Source of the DNA: Nematopogon swammerdamellus
Taxonomy: Eukaryota; Arthropoda; Insecta; Lepidoptera; Adelidae
Direction of reading: 5' to 3'
Assembly: GCA_946902875.1 (NCBI GenBank)
Contig: OX336340.1
Coordinates: forward strand, 13,407,566-13,471,565
Length of the DNA stretch: 64,000 bases
The first letter of the stretch is position 1, and every line of letters starts with the position of its first letter. Below, in pieces: positions 55,301 through 64,000 of the stretch. The notes below the pieces were generated by a model that had not been told where the DNA came from, made no database searches, and saw nothing but the letters and a program-made list of their open reading frames with translations. Both the position numbers and the translations under genes were made by a program.

Positions 55301-58300
55301 CTTCGATGTTTCTTATGCCTTCGTTACTAGTTTGGCTGATTTAATTTTAACGTACGTAAAATTGTTTCTTTATAACATTTTGTTATTAGATATTTTGTTC
55401 ATTGTAAAAATGCCATGGTCGACTAGTTATTAATTTCCCTAAATGATGAGTTTGTATCATGCTTTCCCGTTTCCGGTTACCAATGAACTATCGCGAAAGA
55501 TCTGACACTTCCAGATATATTAATTACGGAGGAACATACATACATACCCACAAACATAGACTGCCAACCACATTACGCTTCCTTTTTGGCTTTGCCGTAG
55601 TCGGGTAAAAACAAGCTATTTAGCCCCGTTTCACACATACATGGCACCGTACCGTGTCGTAAATATGTGTAAAATGGGGCTTACTTTTAAATGGTAAGTG
55701 CCGAGTAACCAAGTGTTAAAATATTAGTATAAGAGAGATCCAACACTGTGGGTACCAACTGATTATTGGCTATGTACCCGCAACTCTGATGAAGGGGTGC
55801 TATCACCATTCTCATAATTTCTTTCCGTAATACCTAACTCCTGGAAGAATACTTCTAGAATATAGCCCCACCAAGACCAAAAGGAATTGCTGAGAGGCCC
55901 AACTTGGTGGTAACATATGCAGACGCAGCAGCCACTATCGTACATCACACCAAGGGAATATACTTACTTGTACTGATAGGAGCCGTCGAAGTTGACCTCC
56001 TGTGACTGTCTCAGGATGGGGATGCCCTGGCCCTGCTGCTGGTACTGCGGCTGGCCGAACTGCGGCGCGGCGCACACCACCGCCACCAGCATCGACACCA
56101 CTGCGAACTGCATCACACCACAACACGTCACACATTATTACAATACTCTTGGACAACAGCTTTTCGATTAATGTATGTTTTACGATAACAGCCAACTTTA
56201 GTGTGAATATTCACAACAGTGTCACATAAACTGACTCGTCATTCTGGTGGTCCGCGGCAAGGTCCTGGAAATCCATGTCCACGCTTAGACAGTGTAAGTA
56301 TTCGCAAATTCAAGATCTATTAGAGCTATTTCGTAAGCGTCCCTTTGAAGGAATGAGTTCGTGGAGATGTAATTGAATTTTCCATATTTGTCTCCGCTGC
56401 GTGGCAACGCGAAGATGTTTATTTTTTTGCGTTTATCTAAATCAACATATTCTGAAATAGGCAGTTTGCGAGTGAGGTTAAGTGTGCCAACGGCAGACAA
56501 ATCGGTGGGTGTTCTTGACAGGTAATGATGAATCTCCGCCGAACATAGAATGTCGAGGGACTTTAAGAAATAATGAAGAGTTAATTTTGATGATATTCTG
56601 TTGCAACGGACTAAAATTGTGTATTTCAAAAGTCAAATGACATTCGAGTCTATCTAAATTAATTCGGAGCGTAGATTGATGCAAATGGATCGGAATGGGT
56701 TCGGCGCGGCGGCGTGCTTCGGTTATAGCTCTTGCGGCAGCGTGACCCATCAACATGTCGTCACTCACAACGCGCGATCTGGTTCGACTTTTCGTTTTGT
56801 TCAGTAATAACAATTTAATATTGTCAAGGCCTAAAAAGTTATTTAGCGGCTCGATGGCGTAGAAACAATAGTCCGATTTCATGTTTGATTCTCGAGTAAG
56901 AAGATCCTTTCAGCTTATCACTGTCTTTCCCAGAACTAAAAAAATAACAATGCTGAAAATGAAAAAGGGTTTTCAGATCCTTTTTAGCTGTATTATATCT
57001 TAAGAGCTACTAGCTAGCTACATTGCGTGCACGATGCGCTTACTGCGCATCGTGCACGCAATGTTCTGTTTTTGGCTTCACAAAAACTTAAAAGTTAGCA
57101 AAACAATAATACCTACAAGAAGAAAACATACAGGGAGAGCAATATAAATGCAAAAATGCAGAGATAAATAAAAATGTTATAGAAGAAATTTTATTTCAAT
57201 TATATTTATACACGAACAGGAAAATATACACAATACACAAATTTCTTTCAGACATCTAGGTTTTAACGTTTCTAGAGAAATAAAAAAAAAACGACACCAA
57301 ACAAGTTTGAGTGTTTTCTTTCGTTATTCATTTCGAATTTTTAATTTGAAGTTATTCGTATCGTATAGTTTCTAGTATGAAAATGATTATTTAAAATATT
57401 TGTAAATTTAAATCTCCCTACATTAAAAATATTGTGTGAAAACAATAGTAAATGTTCTCAAAAGATGTTCTATGCATTTTCTAATAGTGCAGGTAACGAG
57501 TTAACAGTTATATTATTGTATAGTAACAGTTCCCTCGGAGCACGGGACGCTAATGAAGACAATACGGTGCTGACGGTCGGCGCCCCGCGCCGACCGTCAG
57601 CGCTGTCGGAACAGGCGGCGTGCGTAACGCGCTCAACTTCGACGCCTAAACATGCCACCGCGCCTCTGCTACACCGCCCACGATGAGAGATAAACTGCCT
57701 TCATCGTTTAGTAATTGAAACTGAAAAATGTTTAGATTCATGTACGTAAGCCTGTTGGACATTTATTATCCAGTATATTGCATTTTGCATTACAAGTGCT
57801 TAAACAACAACCTTTAAATATGGCATTTGCAAGCAATACTTCAAGAGTTGCCCAAGAACATATTTTGGTTACATTAAATTTCGCAGCAAAAATTGCTGGG
57901 CTTACGAATATGATGCATTAACGGTTGATAGTTCGATGTAAGTGTACTGTTTAATGTTTAACATGACCTACGGCGAGAGTTGGCAGTTAGCCGCCGCGAC
58001 ACGGTGCGGCTACATTTTCAATGTTATAATTTTCATTTGTGAATTGAGTATTTTTTTATTGAAAGCGCGAAATTTGTCGCTTAGCCACCCATAAGGAATC
58101 AGCAATGACTATTTATACGGGTACTGGGTAAAAAATTTATAATGAATTGTCCGGCTGAATCTAACGACGCCCATAGACATTCATTGAGTAAACTCATAAA
58201 ATTATTTATTCACTTTACATTACTTTATACGACGTGATATTTTAATTAGTAGGAAACCTGTTCTGCTTGTGAAATTCAAGACTGGGAAGACTTTAATTTT

Positions 58301-58736
58301 AATTGAGCTCCAGATAATTTTGAGAAGGGGTCCTCAAATAATATCTGGAACGAGCTGAAAATTTGTTTAAATAACTTTTCATTTTTGATGTAATTTCGAT
58401 ACTTTTTAAAAATATAACATATCACACATTTTAAAAACATTCTAAATATTAAATTAAAACTACAAGAAAGCTAACCTATCACCAAAAATAACGTTATGAT
58501 AATATTTGACTCCTGGGGTATGTTTAAAGTATATGAATTTGCCTATAACGTAATTGTCCACCGGTCACACTGAATCCTGGTCACTTATTTTTCCACATTT
58601 CTATGTTAATTTCCCTTAATGCACCGCACTAAGAAATAAACCTCCAGCCATGTTTTTATTTTGATTTGATTTTGATTTTAAAATTCGATAATTTTATCCA
58701 GAATATTTCGTTTCAATTAACACTCACCGTTTTCAT
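46337..58736 (-). CDS. Cuticular protein, RR-1, endocuticle SgAbd/bd-type (CPR), gene F
   Basis: Four coding exons: 58736-58728 (MKT), 56107-55968, 49104-48950 and 46479-46337; 447 nt, 148 aa, in frame. Donors are GTGAGT, GTAAGT and GTAAGC; acceptors are TGCAG, TGCAG and GCGCAG. Introns are 2.6, 6.9 and 2.5 kb, far longer than in the other genes. Signal peptide is [17 protein letters not shown] Gln-rich spacer follows with [19 protein letters not shown]. The chitin-binding domain runs [47 protein letters not shown], with the core motif complete. [13 protein letters not shown] is the C-terminal signature of the SgAbd-1/2/4/8 (bd-type) endocuticle glycoproteins. A Gln/Asn-rich tail ([11 protein letters not shown]) ends it. 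A role as a secreted endocuticle chitin-binding protein is inferred from the family. Confidence 0.93.
46690..47045 (-). mobile_element. SINE family 2 copy
   Basis: Inverted: GGCTTAGTCAGAGGGGCC, ACTGGACTAGAGGAGAACAC, CTACCACCTAGTAAGGTGCA, CAGTTTTACACCGGTTCGGA. The tRNA-like head (about 47030-47080) is degenerate. Confidence 0.75.
47175..47316. mobile_element. Harbinger-like MITE, copy 2, TAA duplication
   Basis: Element 47178-47313 (136 bp) flanked by TAA on both sides. Inverted relative to copy 1 at 41164, with few differences inside. Confidence 0.85.
47341..47730 (-). mobile_element. SINE family 1, full-length copy (upstream twin)
   Basis: Complete element with T-run (A-tail) at the left and the head at the right. 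The 5S-like block is at 47634-47676, box B complement at about 47600 and box A complement CCACTGAGCTATCGAGGCTG at about 47706. Confidence 0.85.
47925..48302 (-). mobile_element. SINE family 1, full-length copy (downstream twin)
   Basis: Nearly identical to the copy at 47341-47730. Read on the minus strand: CAGCCTCGATAGCTCAGTGG (box A), the 5S-like block (48250-48208: TTAAGCAACGCTGGG, GCGGTCAGTACTTGGATGGG), AGGAGGTTCGAATTCCTCG (box B), core ACTGTAGGTCCCTTCC, tail and A-run. About 375 bp. Confidence 0.88.
48655..48800 (+). repeat. Dispersed repeat, GCCGGCCTGACAGG type
   Basis: GAGGTGTCTAACGACACCCA, ATGCCGGCCTGACAGGTGTA and CACCTTGAAGGACCCGAGAC. Related to 18375-18490 and 40228-40385. Confidence 0.55.
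53025..53345 (-). repeat. LINE 3' region fragment
   Basis: Inverted copy: GTGTGGGGCCGGTACTTATA, GCATGTCGTAAAAGGCGACT, TCTCACCTTGGCACGGTCCT, CTTACTTGCTGTTTGATAGT, ATTGTCGGGATACAGCGTGT. This is the longest copy of the family in the window. Confidence 0.6.
54530..54925 (+). mobile_element. GGCCAAGTGCGAGTCG-type repeat, full-length
   Basis: From TTTCCGTACCGTAGGGGTAC, through GGTTGAAATTTGTACAGAAT, to GAGTCCGACTCGCACTTGGC and CGGTTTT. Near its end AAAACCGGCCA (about 54850) and its complement TGGCCGGTTTT (about 54915) form a hairpin. Confidence 0.65.
57020..57064. repeat. Perfect 20-bp inverted repeat, 5-nt loop
   Basis: ACATTGCGTGCACGATGCGC, loop TTACT, exact complement. GC- and CpG-rich, within gene F intron 1. 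Confidence 0.88.
57570..57600. repeat. GC-rich 13-bp inverted repeat
   Basis: CTGACGGTCGGCG, short C-rich loop, exact complement. Confidence 0.8.
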
Positions 58737-58833
58737 TTTGGCGTGAGGATTTTGTTCGACTAATAATTCAAATGTAGGATGATACTGCTCGTGTACTCGT
58801 CCGCTGAATGATTTTTCAGATTCGCGCCAACAC

Positions 58834-58841
58834 CTTATATA
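58834..58841 (-). promoter_or_regulatory. TATA box of gene F
   Basis: TATATAAG on the minus strand, about 100 bp upstream of the start codon, as for genes A and B. Confidence 0.65.
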
Positions 58842-59330
58842 CCTGTGCCAGCGCAGCACGTAAAATTGGAGTAGTCTCCGCCTATACGTAGAGACGCGCT
58901 CACACTCACACACACTCGCCGGGGAGCTATCACACTGCCGACGCGCGCGCCTGTGTGCGTGCGAAGCTGAGTATGCCATCTCAGTGAACCACACACACAC
59001 ACATGCACTGTCAGGACTTTCCGTAGGTGGATGCACTCACACTCTGAGACAAAAGATGCACCTCCTGAATGTGTTAGTTATAAACACACAAACAAAAGTC
59101 TATATTAAATGTTGTAAGCTCTGATCTCGGTGTAGCCGGTAATAACTTACTTAGTCAGGTAATCATGTAAGATGGTGACATTCGAAGGCACCTTGTGGTG
59201 ATATTATCATAAAATATTCCTAGAAATTTTAATATAAATATCATTATTAATAATGATAGACCAACTAGTTCAAATGGTTTGAAGTTAGCATGAAAAATGT
59301 CGTGCCTAGATTTTTTATTTTTTTTTTTAT
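58842..59330. other. Upstream region of gene F
   Basis: Contains (CA)n-like stretches at 58900-58920 and 58988-59003. The open frame at 58713-59036 is a shadow of promoter and exon 1. No further gene. Confidence 0.4.
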
Positions 59331-59334
59331 TTTT

Positions 59335-59430
59335 TATGGAAACTGACACGGTTGGCTACATCACCTACAACGTCCGTGATGTCAGCCCATAACACCGGGT
59401 GAACTAGGTGCCATGTCAGTGCTATATTTG
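59335..59430 (-). repeat. SINE family 1 tail fragment
   Basis: GGAAACTGACACGGTTGGCT, CAACGTCCGTGATGTCAGCC, CACCGGGTGAACTAGGTGCC. The body and head are missing. Confidence 0.7.
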
Positions 59431-60555
59431 TTATAATATAATAGAAAATTAAGTTGACATTTTTTTTAATGATCAATCAAACAAAAGTTAGCTCTTGTTT
59501 GCTATACTCGTACGTGTGAATGGAATGAGCTTTAGGTAATTTTCAAAACATAAATAATAACCTTGACACTACCAAATTTAGTAGATCGAATAAATGAGCG
59601 CTTCGCTCTGAAGATGGATGGTACATGCATTGTGCATCTCTTTAATGTCAAATTGATCTTACATTTGACTGGAGCATGCAAGGTTACCCGGATGTGGTCG
59701 CTGGAAAAGGTTGTGACATCTGATATTTAGAAATATGCTAGTTATCCGCTGACCCTAATCGTACAAGATTCCACCTCGTACATATTTTCGTCCGTTCATA
59801 GTAAATAGGGTTTAATATCGTATTGAAAAATCGTCATTAATACAGCTATTTTAAGATTAAGCTGCTTTTGAATATGGTATCAAAAGCATAAGATATTTTT
59901 TATGGACAACCGTCACGGGTCACTGTGCCCAAAACTTCGAAAGAATATTAGACACAGCCAATATCACCACTCCTCGCGAGACCACGTTCAGATAGGCGCC
60001 ATGCCAGCTACAAGGCGGACAAAGACGTTATTGTCTAATTTATTAACATGCCTTTTGAAGATCCCCAGGGAACATCTTACCGGAAGACCGTTCCAAATTA
60101 TATTTAAAGCAGCAGTAGGTAGATACCAAATCCACATACAAGAGGTCTCACTTTCATAACCTTCACACAGAACTTGAACCACTAATAATTTCAGTTTTAC
60201 TTAAAGAAGTCGGGAGACCGTTAAGAAGTTATTTTTGACTTTTTAGGATCGGGGTTTTTTTTACTTTTAATTTAACTTTATTTCAAGCTTTTTTTAAAAA
60301 ACCCCATGCAAATCGGGCCACTTTTTAAGATAATAAATTCTTGATTACTTAATTACTTGATTACTTGATTACAAACATAGTTAAGAACCATCCCGATTAA
60401 ACCAGCTTTCTAATTAACAATAAAACCGCATTCAAATCGGTCTATCCGTTTTGGAGCTACGATGCTACAGACAGACACACCCATACACATATATACATAT
60501 ATCTAATAAAAAATAATATATTACATTGGGGGTTAAAACACACACGCATCGTCGG
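59431..60555. other. Intergenic with repeat pieces
   Basis: GGACAACCGTCACGGGTCAC at 59903 matches 39133. A repeat-like stretch at about 60200-60500 contains CAAATCGGTCTATCCGTTTT and an ACAGACAGACAC run. No host gene recognised. Confidence 0.4.
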
Positions 60556-60559
60556 TTCA

Positions 60560-60840
60560 TTGAGCCTGTTTTATCGGTATACTGCTATGGCCGCTGCTCT
60601 GGCGAACTCGCTTCCCTCATCCCACCTCCTCCTGCTCGCCTTTGCTAAATCCGTCATACTCTTGCGGAACACCCCTTTGTAGTCGACAGAAGAGTTCTCC
60701 GAACTACACGAATCTCTAAATCGTTCTTGTGTCGCACTGCGAACGTGTGCAATGGGCTTTCGGGGAATATGTTTCCCGATTCCTACAATCCACGGGTCTT
60801 CAAATCTCGGGTTAAAGTCTTTCCCCAGTATCATTAGGAC
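60560..60840 (+). pseudogene. Reverse transcriptase C-terminal tail fragment
   Basis: Plus frame: GRCSGELASLIPPPPARLC, stop, RHTLAEHPFVVDRRVLRTTR, SFLCRTANVCNGLSGNMFPD, YNPRVFKSRVK. The words ELASLIPPPP, HPFVV and FP..YN...FKS are those at the end of CR1/Jockey-like ORF2. Truncated and stopped. Confidence 0.65.
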
Positions 60841-62330
60841 TGGCACCTCCTGGGGTGAAATTTGTTGCGCCGGAAGCTCCGACCTCGAGAGCACAGCTAC
60901 CCGGTTTGGCAGCAATAAAAATAAATAACCGGATGAAGCTCTTTTTACAAATAAAACCGTCACTTCCATGAATTAAAAAGTCTCTCCATGTCTCCCCAGG
61001 TGGACCTTGTGGAGAATAAAGCCTGTCTGGTAGCAGAAACTGAAGGGAAGGAACTACAAATAATATCAACGGCAAGCACCATTTCCACCCAAAACAGTGT
61101 AACTAACCAATGCATGTTATATTCACTTACAAACACTTCACTATTAACACAACAAAGTTAATCTTTTATTTTTCATTGTAATTACAAAAGGAATAATACA
61201 ATACTCTCGATGTTATCAAAAATTGTGTTTCAATCAACAAAATGCGAAAATGCATTGTCAGATATATGATATTGTGTTTGTGGAGAACAATGATTTTACT
61301 AATGAAGCTACATAGTTTTTAATTAGCTTTTTGGTTAGTTATAATTTTATTATATTTTAAAATATAGCAGCGATATGCAATAATCCGCTGTTTAATTAAT
61401 ACCACACATGTGAATCTAAATTATTAACTTATTCTGGTTTAGACATCTATTTGTTAATAATATAGAAGTGATATGTAAAACCCATATAGGATGAAAAATC
61501 AAAATAAATGTAGACATAATACTATTTACTTACTTTTTTATTTCTGGAGGGGGTATTTATTTATTTATTAATGTTATCATATTATGAATTCAAAAGTGAA
61601 CTAATAATAATAAAAGTAAAACTTAGACCGGACTTCTTTAGGTTTAGCCTAAGCTTCCACATTGTATGTAACTATAGCAGGCCTCACGCACTCTATGTAC
61701 TTGCGCGCGCTAACTACCTACCGCCCGACGGGCCGCCGACGGTCTTTTTCAGTAAAAATTCGTCAGCCGCGCGAAGTATACATAGACGCTCGCCCACGCA
61801 ACTGCGCGCAGCTGCAAAGCAATAACCACTTTACACTCGATCGTTAAGGTACATTTTCGCACGCATCGATTGGCGATGTGAAACAGTAGGCTATTAAAGC
61901 CCGAAGGTAGGAACATTTTCTATGGAGTGATTTATCTGTTACGAAGTAACTATTAAGTAATCTGTGACTATAGTTTCTTAATTAAATTTAAACACATGTA
62001 ATTGTAAGTACCAATATGAAGCCTCAATTTATTACCACCCCCGCTTGTAGATAAACGCTGGGGCGGGCGGCCGTGGAGGCGGCGCGACTGGCTAAGTGGC
62101 AAAGTGGAGCCTCGGTTGGCAGCGTGGCATTTTGTGTTCAATTAAAGTTAAGGGTATATAGTACTTATACTCGTCGAAATAATAATTATTCCAGTGATAA
62201 TATAAAAAATTCACAATATAAAGGAATTGCGAGGAAACTTTAAGTGGTGTTATAAATGATTTACGATATATTTTAGCATACATTTCTCTTATACTGTTAT
62301 TTCAAAATTGAAGTACTTATATTTTTTTTT
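60841..62330. other. Intergenic, no gene seen
   Basis: AT-rich with GC-richer patches at 61700-61830 and 62040-62130. No gene recognised. Confidence 0.3.
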
Positions 62331-62412
62331 TTGGGGAGCACGACAAGTGGCGCGCGCCAGACTAACGCAGAGGTGTAGTCCGACGGCGCCCACGGGCATT
62401 CGAATATTTACG
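62331..62412 (+). repeat. Dispersed repeat fragment
   Basis: GGAGCACGACAAGTGGCGCG and GACGGCGCCCACGGGCATTC, as at 40228-40310. Confidence 0.55.
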
Positions 62413-63014
62413 TTATATACATATAGGATTAATAATTTACATCCAACGTTTACAAAACATATGAAAAAATATTGAAAGAAGCTTTCGAAAATATCCCGCG
62501 CTTGAATAATAAATAAAACTTCTTACACATTACCGGTGTACATTTTAAGGAACTGGTTATTATTTATTAAATGAATCACATCAGATACAATATTTATCTC
62601 GTACGTTAATGAATACAATTATTCTCACATGTTAACATCTCAGCGCATGCGCCACCAGGCGGTCGTGAGGCAACTTTAGACCGGAACATTCGCCGCACAA
62701 GACGAACAGTGCAATGTAAGTATGCTTTGTTCAATAATATCCTGTGAGAAACGACCGAATGTCAGTTGTACCTACCTGTCGCATACCTATTGACGCTCCG
62801 TTCCAACTGTGCTCGACAAATATGAAAATAATATTTTTTTTTTATTCTCTCGGTCTTATTTTCTATATTTACGTTTTACGAGATGAAAAGTATGGATGTT
62901 CGGTCATAAGTTCAGAATATGATACGACTTGAAATAAAATAAAATGAGAAGCTTTTATTTGAATAGGATTACTTTTATTAATGGTAATATTAACTACACA
63001 GTTAATGAAAATAA
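62413..63014. other. Intergenic, no gene seen
   Basis: AT-rich, nothing recognised. Confidence 0.3.
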
Positions 63015-63019
63015 AACAT

Positions 63020-63372
63020 TTTTTTTTTTATGGAAACTTGACACGGTTGGCTACATCACCTACAACATCCGTGATGTCAGCCCATAACACCGGGTGAACT
63101 AGGTGCCATGTCAGTGCTTCCCTTCATTTCGCGCCGGCTACGCTGAACTGGACGGAAAACACGAACTATTTACATAGCCGTTTCGACCGACGTTTCGCTC
63201 AGTGCGGTGGTACCAACCCGGCCGGGATAAACCCTACCACCTAGTAAGGTAAGAAGGGAAGGGACCTACAGTTTAACGTGGAATCCGAACCACGGTCAGC
63301 CTCCAACAGTCGGGCCCCCATCCATGACCCCATCCAATAACTGACCGCACCATTAAGCTGCCGAGGCTGACG
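63020..63372 (-). mobile_element. SINE family 1 copy
   Basis: T-run then GGAAACTTGACACGGTTGGC, GAACTGGACGGAAAACACGA, TAAACCCTACCACCTAGTAA, GTGGAATCCGAACCACGGTC and, at the head, TTAAGCTGCCGAGGCTGAC. The 5S-like block is disrupted in this copy. Confidence 0.8.
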
Positions 63373-63374
63373 AT

Positions 63375-63460
63375 CCCTTAGTCGACTTTTACGACATGCG
63401 ACGGGGAGAGATGCAGTGGGGCTATTCTTTTTAAGTACCGACCCCACACGGTACGTAAAC
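63375..63460 (+). repeat. LINE 3' fragment, CCCTTAGTCG motif
   Basis: CCCTTAGTCGACTTTTACGA, GGGGAGAGATGCAGTGGGGC, CCCCACACGGTACG. It directly abuts the SINE head, as at 20770. Confidence 0.55.
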
Positions 63461-63499
63461 TAACAACTAAAGTTGAAATCAGGTTAATTAAAAATACGC

Positions 63500-63800
63500 C
63501 TCGGCACGTGGGTCACCAGGCTTGTAGACAAGCATATCGTCCAGTTTGTCGACTACCTCAAAAGAGTTCTGGTGAATTCTAGTGCCCACGCACCGAGGGT
63601 TTCGACGGCGGCGCCGCCGTATTTAGGCCGCTTGTTGGCGGCGGCTGTAGTCGCTGCAGCCCCGGCCGGACGGGAGGAAAGTGGAATGTGGGTCGGTGCT
63701 TGCGTGTCTGTGCATGTTGCGTCCCACACGAGCGCCTTTCCCTGTTGCCACGGTACCAAGGTCAAGCCGTCAGGTCTTTTACCGTCAGATCGGTCATAGG
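63500..63800 (-). pseudogene. Transposon-derived open frame with KRPDG...VWDATC
   Basis: Minus frame: [79 protein letters not shown]...WD pair resembles a PD-(D/E)xK nuclease-like domain seen in mobile-element proteins of many animals. Family assignment is by recollection. It is truncated upstream, with no host-gene splice context. Confidence 0.5.
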
Positions 63801-64000
63801 ATTTAGATTGCCATTATTATATATATGTACTTTTCAATGAATAAACAGTTTATCATCACGTTAGGTATCGTGCGAAGTGGTGAGGGAAATATATTATTAT
63901 GTATTAAATAATTATAAATGATCCCATAAATGTATATAAATATTACGAACAATTTAATATAAAAAAGTTAAAATTTTAAATTTTGAACTAAAAGAAAGTA
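63801..64000. other. AT-rich end of window
   Basis: Nothing recognised. Confidence 0.3.

Larger units (their letters stand above)
49105..55967. other. Gene F intron 2 (6.9 kb)
   Basis: No exon seen. Contains GC-rich blocks (49553-49600 and 50195-50240), a (GT)n run at 49610-49625, homopolymer runs (A at 52127-52143, T at 52265-52287), a LINE fragment (53025-53345) and a GGCCAAGTGCGAGTCG-type repeat (54530-54925). Large size and GC islands make it the best place to look for enhancers. Confidence 0.55.
56108..58727. other. Gene F intron 1 (2.6 kb)
   Basis: No exon seen. A 134-codon minus frame at 56478-56882 and one at 56285-56629 lack recognisable domains and splice context. Contains two GC-rich hairpins (57020-57064, 57570-57600). 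Confidence 0.45.

Noticed and set aside
55935..56229. Frames overlapping gene F exon 2
   Set aside because: Wrong-frame translations of the signal peptide and Gln-rich exon.
56285..56882. Two minus-strand frames of 114 and 134 codons in gene F intron 1
   Set aside because: No domain, no matching splice partners and no family recognised; kept only as a note.
57432..57686. 84-codon plus frame
   Set aside because: No domain; part of it is the GC-rich hairpin at 57570-57600.
1..64000. CRISPR array or bacterial operon structure
   Set aside because: No spaced direct repeats of CRISPR type; intron-bearing genes and repeats show a eukaryotic nuclear genome.

Overview
The window looks like nuclear DNA of a moth or butterfly (Lepidoptera). 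It is AT-rich and intron-bearing. It is packed with repeats of lepidopteran type: SINEs, several non-LTR retrotransposon tails, small MITEs, and a repeat carrying GGCCAAGTGCGAGTCG near its end. Its only clearly recognisable host genes are RR-1 type cuticular proteins (CPR family, chitin-binding Rebers-Riddiford domain). No species can be named from sequence alone.

All six intact CPR gene models lie on the minus strand, so transcription runs from high to low coordinates. In that order they are gene F (58736-46337, SgAbd/bd-type endocuticle protein, four exons, introns up to 6.9 kb), gene E (37665-34598, with a tandem array of terminal exons), gene D (31498-28618, four exons), gene C (25250-24428), a broken CPR copy (17722-15882), gene B (8983-8334) and gene A (2010-1047). 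A and B are close paralogues whose last 132 coding bases are identical. Their upstream coding sequence has diverged, which points to gene conversion. A, B, D and E all end in a short tail of the form (V/L)(V/L)ASLLG. In A and B the tail is fused to the chitin-binding exon. In D and E it sits on its own last exon behind a phase-0 intron. Gene E has three such exon copies within about 500 bp.

The genes share a plan: a signal peptide, an N-terminal spacer, a phase-2 intron just before the chitin-binding domain, and a short tail. Gene E's acceptor at that intron reads TG rather than AG. TATA boxes about 90-107 bp upstream of the start codon are visible for A, B and F, and closer ones for C and D. 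The products would be secreted by epidermis and bind chitin in soft, flexible cuticle.

The rest is mostly mobile DNA. It includes a SINE family whose head combines tRNA boxes A and B with an internal 5S-rRNA-like block, a second tRNA-headed SINE family sharing the same core, and an internally deleted hAT element with an intact 8-bp target duplication. It also includes two Harbinger-like MITEs with TTA/TAA duplications, pieces of at least three kinds of non-LTR retrotransposon, several near-perfect hairpins and an approximately 31-copy hexanucleotide satellite. I see no CRISPR array, rRNA gene or free-standing tRNA gene.
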